From NCBI GenBank assembly GCA_002298785.1, contig DBMR01000073.1, positions 42,592 to 106,591 of the forward strand: a DNA stretch of 64,000 nt, written 5' to 3'. Under the pieces are notes generated by a model that saw only the letters and a program-made list of their open reading frames with translations, had not been told where the DNA came from and did not search any database. Below are positions 59,521 through 64,000 of this stretch, one piece after another. How positions within the stretch are numbered: the first letter of the stretch is position 1; the number at the start of each line of letters is the position of its first letter. The position numbers were made by a program, and so were the translations under genes. Source of the stretch: Verrucomicrobia subdivision 3 bacterium UBA693. GTDB taxonomy: Bacteria; Verrucomicrobiota; Verrucomicrobiia; Limisphaerales; UBA8199.

Positions 59521-61437
59521 ATGAGCTGCTTCGTGAACACCAGGAGTCTGCTGCTCGGGATCGCCCTCGTGTTGGTAATCACGATTGTCCGGATCGGTGC
59601 CGCCCCAGCGCGCCAAACGGAAAACCTGGGACGCGGGGTTGTCGCTTTGAACCAGGGCGCCGGCAAAGCCTTTGTAAGCTGGCGCATCCTTGGCACTGAA
59701 CCGAATGACATCGCCTTCAACCTTTACCGCGCCACCGGCACCAACCCACCGATCAAACTCACTCCTACCCCCCTTACCGGTGCCACCTGTTACCAGGATT
59801 CTGCCGTCGATCTCTCCCAGGACAACTCGTACCTCGTCCGTGCCGTGGTGAGCGGGCACGAACTGGAGGACAGCCAACCGTTCCTGAACCGAATCCCGGC
59901 GAACTCTAAACCTCGGCCTTACTTCCCCATCCGCCTTCAACCCGGCGCGGCAGTGCCCAATGACGCTTCAGTGGGCGATTTGGATGGCGATGGCGAATAC
60001 GAGATCGGCTTGAAACGCGAAGACGGCGCGCGCGACAACTCGCGACCCGGGACGACCGGAGAAACCCTGCTGGAAGCTTACCGTCTCGACGGCACTTTTC
60101 TCTGGCGGATTAACCTCGGCAAAAACATCCGGGGCGGCGCGCACTACACTCAATTCATGGTCTACGATCTCGATGGCGATGGCCGGGCCGAGATCGTGTG
60201 TAAAACGGCGGACGGCACCACGGACGGCACCGGCAAAGTAATCGGCGATCCCAGGGCCGATTATGTCAGCCGCGAAGGTGACACGCTGGGCAAAATCGTT
60301 TCCGGCCCGGAGTTTCTCACGGTTTTCGAAGGCGCCACCGGCAAGGCCCTGTTCACTACCGACTACTACCCGCCGCGTGGAGATATCGGCGCCTGGGGAT
60401 CACTTGAGCGCGGCGGACGAACGGACCATAACGGCAATCGGGCGGATCGATTCCTGGCCTGCGTCGCCTACCTCGACGGGGTTCATCCCAGCGTCGTCAT
60501 GTGCCGCGGTTACTATGGCCGCGCCGTTCTCGCCGCATGGAACTGGGACGGCTCCAAATTGAGCAGGGCCTGGACTTTTGACACCGAAGATCCGGCGCAC
60601 CCCGAAAACCGGCGCTACCGCGGGCAGGGCAATCACGGCCTCAGCGTGGCGGATGTCGATGGAGACGGCAAAGACGAGATCGTGTATGGCGCCGCGGTAA
60701 TCAATCACGACGGCGCCGGACTTTACAGCACCGGTCTGGGGCACGGCGACGCCATGCACATTTCGGTGCTCGATCCGGCGCTGCAGGGGCTGCAAGTCTG
60801 GGCGGTTCATGAAACTCCCTCGCCGGTTGCCGGTGCCGAGTTCCGCGACGCCAGGACCGGCCTGCTTATCTGGGGCAAACCGACCTTCGCCGACAACGGC
60901 CGCGGCCTGTGCGCGGATATCGATCCGCGTTATCCCGGATGCGAATGCTGGAGTGCCGGCGTGAGCGGCCTTTTCAGCGCTCAGGGCAGATTGATTTCCG
61001 AACGCAAACCTCGCCCGTGCAACTTCGCGCTGTGGTGGGATGGCCGATTGCTCCGAAACCTCCTCGATCGCAACACCATTTACCGTTGGAACTGGGAAAC
61101 CAGCCGGGAGGAGATCCTAATGTCTGCCGAGGAGTGCACCGCCAACAATGGCTCGAAAGCGACTCCCTGCCTGTCGGCTGACATCTTCGGCGACTGGCGC
61201 GAAGAGGTCATCTGGCGCACTACCGACAACCAGGAACTGCGAATTTATACCACCACCTTGCCGACCGAACATCGCCTCTACACTTTGATGCATGATCCCC
61301 AGTATCGCTTGAGCGTTGCCTGGCAGAACGTCTCCTATAACCAACCGCCACACCCCGGTTTTTACCTGGGTCACGACATGCCGCCGCCACCTCGCCCCAA
61401 CATCACCTTGGCGCCTGCAAGGAAGCGCCAGGACTGA
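59521..61437 (+). CDS. Rhamnogalacturonan lyase, PL11 family
   Basis: A 638-residue exported enzyme expected to cut the rhamnogalacturonan I backbone of pectin by beta-elimination. After a signal peptide (SLLLGIALVLVITIVRIGA) comes a short beta domain (about 30-125), then an eight-bladed propeller with many calcium-type D-D-G-D-G motifs (GDLDGDGEYE, YDLDGDGRAE, ADVDGDGKDE). Typical PL11 sequence includes GRGVVALNQGAGKAFVSWRI, the KTADGT loop, GNHGLSVADVDGDGKDEIVY and the TLMHDPQYRLSVAWQNV ending with the GHDMPPP tail. The start at 59521 is chosen over an overlapping GTG at 59512. It is translationally coupled to the GH127-SGNH gene upstream. Confidence 0.92.
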   Translation: MSCFVNTRSLLLGIALVLVITIVRIGAAPARQTENLGRGVVALNQGAGKAFVSWRILGTEPNDIAFNLYRATGTNPPIKLTPTPLTGATCYQDSAVDLSQDNSYLVRAVVSGHELEDSQPFLNRIPANSKPRPYFPIRLQPGAAVPNDASVGDLDGDGEYEIGLKREDGARDNSRPGTTGETLLEAYRLDGTFLWRINLGKNIRGGAHYTQFMVYDLDGDGRAEIVCKTADGTTDGTGKVIGDPRADYVSREGDTLGKIVSGPEFLTVFEGATGKALFTTDYYPPRGDIGAWGSLERGGRTDHNGNRADRFLACVAYLDGVHPSVVMCRGYYGRAVLAAWNWDGSKLSRAWTFDTEDPAHPENRRYRGQGNHGLSVADVDGDGKDEIVYGAAVINHDGAGLYSTGLGHGDAMHISVLDPALQGLQVWAVHETPSPVAGAEFRDARTGLLIWGKPTFADNGRGLCADIDPRYPGCECWSAGVSGLFSAQGRLISERKPRPCNFALWWDGRLLRNLLDRNTIYRWNWETSREEILMSAEECTANNGSKATPCLSADIFGDWREEVIWRTTDNQELRIYTTTLPTEHRLYTLMHDPQYRLSVAWQNVSYNQPPHPGFYLGHDMPPPPRPNITLAPARKRQD

Positions 61438-61439
61438 AT

Positions 61440-63299
61440 TTAGTCCGTCGATTTTTCGACATCTGGATTATCATTAAAATTTCCGTCGCGGAATTGCAGC
61501 GCGGCCAGGCGCCGGTAAACGCCGTCCGCCCTGGACTGCAATTCCTCATGCGTGCCCGATTCCACCATCCGCCCTCCCGCGATCACCACGATTCGGTCCA
61601 CATGCCGCACGGTGGACAGGCGGTGCGCAATGATAAACGAAGTGCGCCCGCGCATCAGCGTCTCGAGCGCCTCCTGAATCAGCCGCTCGCTTTCCGAATC
61701 CAGCGAGCTCGTGGCTTCATCCAGGATCAGAATTGCCGGGTCTTTCAAAATCGCGCGGGCAATCGCCACCCGCTGCCGTTGTCCGCCCGAGAGCTTAACG
61801 CCGCGGTCGCCCACCAGAGTGGCATACCCTTCGGGAAACGCCTGGATGAACTCGTGCGCATTGGCCTGGCGCGCCGCCTGTTCTATTTCTCCGGCGCTTG
61901 CTCCCGGTTTGCCATAGGCGATGTTCTCCGCAATGCTGCCTCCGAAGAGCATCACCTCCTGCGGAACAATCGACATTTGACCGCGTAACTCTTCGATCCG
62001 GTAATCCCGGGCATCCCGACCGTCGATCAACAACCGCCCAGTCGAAGGTTCATACAAGCGCAGCAGCAGGGAGATCAACGTCGACTTCCCGGCGCCGCTC
62101 GGACCGACCAGGGCGATCTTTTGCCCGGGAGTCGCCTTCAACTGAATGTCCTGGAGCACCTCCACCCCCGGGCGCGAAGGATAAGTGAAGTGGACTTTTT
62201 CAAAAGCCACTTCACCTCGGAGTCGGGAAAGCGTCGAAGGCCGGGGCGGGCCCAGGTGCGCTTCCACTTCCCCCGTTTCCCGCAACAACTCCCGCACCCG
62301 CTGCGTCGCCCCGATCGATTTCTGAACCTGGGTGTAGAGCTCGGCAAACTGACCCATCGCTCCCGCAATGAAGGTCGTATACAAACCAAACCGTGTGAGA
62401 TCCCCAAAAGTAATCTCGCCCCTCTGCAAAAGCCGCGCGCCGGACCACAACACCAGCACGATAAAGCCAAACAGGGAAAAGGTAATAAAACCGTTAAAAG
62501 CGGCGCGCAGCCTTGCCCCGCGCAGCGTGGTATTCAAAAACCTCCCCAGCCCCTCATGATAGCGATTCAGCTCATACCCTTCGTTCGAGAAGGCCTTCAC
62601 ATTCACGATCCCCTGCAATGTTTCTTCGACAATGGTGGCCGTGTCGGCCAGGCGATCCTGCGCTTCCCGGTAAACCTTGCGCGTTTTGCGCCCGAAGATC
62701 ACCGCCACCACAATCACCAGCGGTAAACTCGCCAGCATGATCCCGGTGAGCTGCAGCGAAGTGATCGCAATCAGGACAATCCCGCCCACCAGCAGGATGC
62801 TCTGCCGCAAAAACTGGGGCACGACCGCGATAAGCGTATCCTCGATTTGGGTCAGGTCCGCGGACAACCGGCTCGCCAACTCGCCCACGCGGCGTTGCGC
62901 GAAGAAACTCATCGGCAAGGAAATCAGCCTCGCATAAGTGGCCCGCCGCAAATCAACGAGGCTGCGCTGACCTACCGTGGCGAATGAAAGCGAATGAAAG
63001 TATGAAAGCCCTGCTTGCAGCAGCAGCACTCCCATCAACAACAGGGCCGTGCGATCCGCGCCGGCCATGCCGCTACCAGATCGCCCCCTCATCGCCGCGT
63101 CAATGATGCTTCCCGCCAGGTAGGGAAACGCCAGGCTGAGCAGGCTGCCCATGAACATCGACGCCAGCGCCGCCGCAAACCGCGCCCGATACGGCCGCAG
63201 ATACCGGAAGAGCTCCAGCGCCTGCCGCAACGATTCGCGATCCAGCCTGGCGTTCGGCAGTTCGACCCCGCCTTGATACCGGTGTGTGTAGCGTGCCAC
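61440..63299 (-). CDS. ABC transporter, fused permease-ATPase (MsbA-like)
   Basis: A 619-residue half-transporter working as homodimer in the inner membrane. Six transmembrane helices lie in residues about 35-330, with the coupling-loop pattern VGELASRLSADLTQIEDTL. The ATPase (about 365-600) shows Walker A VGPSGAGKST, Q-loop VPQEVMLFGG, signature LSGGQRQRVAIARA, Walker B ILILDEATSSLD and H-loop IIAHRLSTVRH. Members export lipids, peptides or drugs. The substrate is unknown. The start codon is GTG at 63299. The gene converges with the PL11 gene, with two bases between, and is not obviously tied to any neighbour. Confidence 0.93.
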   Translation of the reverse strand: MARYTHRYQGGVELPNARLDRESLRQALELFRYLRPYRARFAAALASMFMGSLLSLAFPYLAGSIIDAAMRGRSGSGMAGADRTALLLMGVLLLQAGLSYFHSLSFATVGQRSLVDLRRATYARLISLPMSFFAQRRVGELASRLSADLTQIEDTLIAVVPQFLRQSILLVGGIVLIAITSLQLTGIMLASLPLVIVVAVIFGRKTRKVYREAQDRLADTATIVEETLQGIVNVKAFSNEGYELNRYHEGLGRFLNTTLRGARLRAAFNGFITFSLFGFIVLVLWSGARLLQRGEITFGDLTRFGLYTTFIAGAMGQFAELYTQVQKSIGATQRVRELLRETGEVEAHLGPPRPSTLSRLRGEVAFEKVHFTYPSRPGVEVLQDIQLKATPGQKIALVGPSGAGKSTLISLLLRLYEPSTGRLLIDGRDARDYRIEELRGQMSIVPQEVMLFGGSIAENIAYGKPGASAGEIEQAARQANAHEFIQAFPEGYATLVGDRGVKLSGGQRQRVAIARAILKDPAILILDEATSSLDSESERLIQEALETLMRGRTSFIIAHRLSTVRHVDRIVVIAGGRMVESGTHEELQSRADGVYRRLAALQFRDGNFNDNPDVEKSTD

Positions 63300-63526
63300 G
63301 CCATGATTCTATCCCGGGAATCGCACGGCGCGAGGAGCAATCGCCAAATAGGACGCCGGCCAAGCCAGCGAACGGTTGGCGTTCTTACGTTCCTTGCAGG
63401 GCTTCTGAGCTACCGCGCATGGCTAAACTCAAATTTGCGTCGCGCCAAAGTGTGGGCGATGTTCCGCTCCAATATTTGATCACGTATCACTTCGCCAAAA
63501 TTCCACCCCCAATTATATCCTGAACC

Positions 63527-63973
63527 ATGCCCACCAACACTATCCGGCTCCACCGCCTGTTGCGCGCCCCACCTGAGAAAATCTACCGCGCCTTTCTGGA
63601 TGCCGACGCCATGGCCAAATGGCTTCCACCCAACGGATTCACCGGCAAAGTCCATCATCTCGATCCCAAGGTCGGCGGCAGCCACAAGATGTCCTTCACC
63701 AATTTTACCACCGGACACAGCCATTCCTTTGGCGGAACGTATCTCGAACTGGTGCCTCATGAACGCATTCGTTACACAGACAAATTTGCCGATCCAAACT
63801 TGCCCGGAGAACTCCAAGTGACGATCAGCCTCAAGAAGGTCTCCGTTGGCACAGAATTGTTCGTGGTGCAAGAAGGTGTGCCCGATGTCATCCCACCCGA
63901 GGCCTGCTATCTGGGTTGGCAGGAATCGCTCATGCAATTGGCCAGCTTGGTTGAACCGGAAATTCCCGGCTGA
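63527..63973 (+). CDS. AHSA1/SRPBCC-family protein
   Basis: A 148-residue cytosolic protein of the START/SRPBCC fold, AHSA1 group. IRLHRLLRAPPEKIYRAFLD at the start and AMAKWLPPNGFTGKVH follow the family pattern, as do GGTYLELVPHERIRYTDKF and the closing YLGWQESLMQLASLVEP helix. Such proteins bind small hydrophobic ligands or act as ligand sensors. No ligand can be assigned. It stands alone after the divergent ABC transporter gene. Confidence 0.9.
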   Translation: MPTNTIRLHRLLRAPPEKIYRAFLDADAMAKWLPPNGFTGKVHHLDPKVGGSHKMSFTNFTTGHSHSFGGTYLELVPHERIRYTDKFADPNLPGELQVTISLKKVSVGTELFVVQEGVPDVIPPEACYLGWQESLMQLASLVEPEIPG

Positions 63974-64000
63974 CACCGGGTTTAGTCCAACAGGAAACCC

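Noticed and set aside
1..64000. CRISPR arrays, tRNA or rRNA genes, transposases, attachment sites
   Set aside because: No regularly spaced repeats, tRNA-like arms, rRNA-like stretches or transposase/integrase frames were recognised by eye anywhere in the window.

Overview
This window looks like a chromosomal segment of a Verrucomicrobiota bacterium, probably of the Pedosphaera/Limisphaerales type. That assignment is inferred from high GC, a PEP-CTERM protein, secreted FG-GAP proteins, DUF1080 (3-keto-glycoside hydrolase) and DUF1680/GH127 proteins, large secreted glycosidases with long signal peptides, and a recurring C-terminal domain on secreted proteins. There is no rRNA marker and no tRNA, so the assignment cannot be settled here.

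Layout. 1-7.4 kb: secreted polysaccharide-related proteins (FG-GAP protein, GH44 glucanase, a propeller plus alpha/alpha-barrel protein, a PEP-CTERM/CHRD protein) with one clear terminator. 7.6-18.2 kb: housekeeping genes, namely nucleoside salvage (cdd, PNP), a MoeB-type adenylyltransferase-rhodanese, hisC, a partner-switch pair (STAS and RsbW-like) with a receiver protein, an epimerase, a double DUF1080 protein and an enlarged RimO. 18.4-46.2 kb: a type VI secretion island. 46.3-49.6 kb: a secreted propeller protein and a NamZ-type (DUF1343) protein. 49.7-56.5 kb: a minus-strand operon of TonB-dependent receptor, YfiR-like protein and two histidine kinases. 56.7-61.4 kb: a GH127-SGNH fusion and a PL11 rhamnogalacturonan lyase (pectin use). 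61.4-64 kb: an ABC exporter and an AHSA1/SRPBCC protein.

The T6SS island is the centrepiece. tssB-tssC-hcp-tagJ-tssE-tssF-tssG-clpV are tightly packed and followed by a GH19 peptidoglycan hydrolase and vgrG. No TssJ, K, L, M or A is in the window. Downstream of vgrG lie three copies of one cassette, each opening with a small paralogous transthyretin-like protein that begins MPSPKSGKAx. Cassettes A and C continue with large, mutually homologous LysM-like proteins carrying HExxH zinc-protease motifs. Cassette B continues with a separate LysM/peptidoglycan-binding protein and a metallophosphoesterase. Cassette A has two paralogous presumptive immunity proteins, one without and one with a signal peptide. 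Cassette C has one related-looking protein with two plausible in-frame starts, one giving a signal peptide and one not. Cassette B has no visible immunity gene. A DUF6931 protein, a PAAR protein and a zinc-ribbon methyltransferase close the island. The effector and immunity roles are inferred from gene order, motifs and localisation signals, and none is proven by the sequence.
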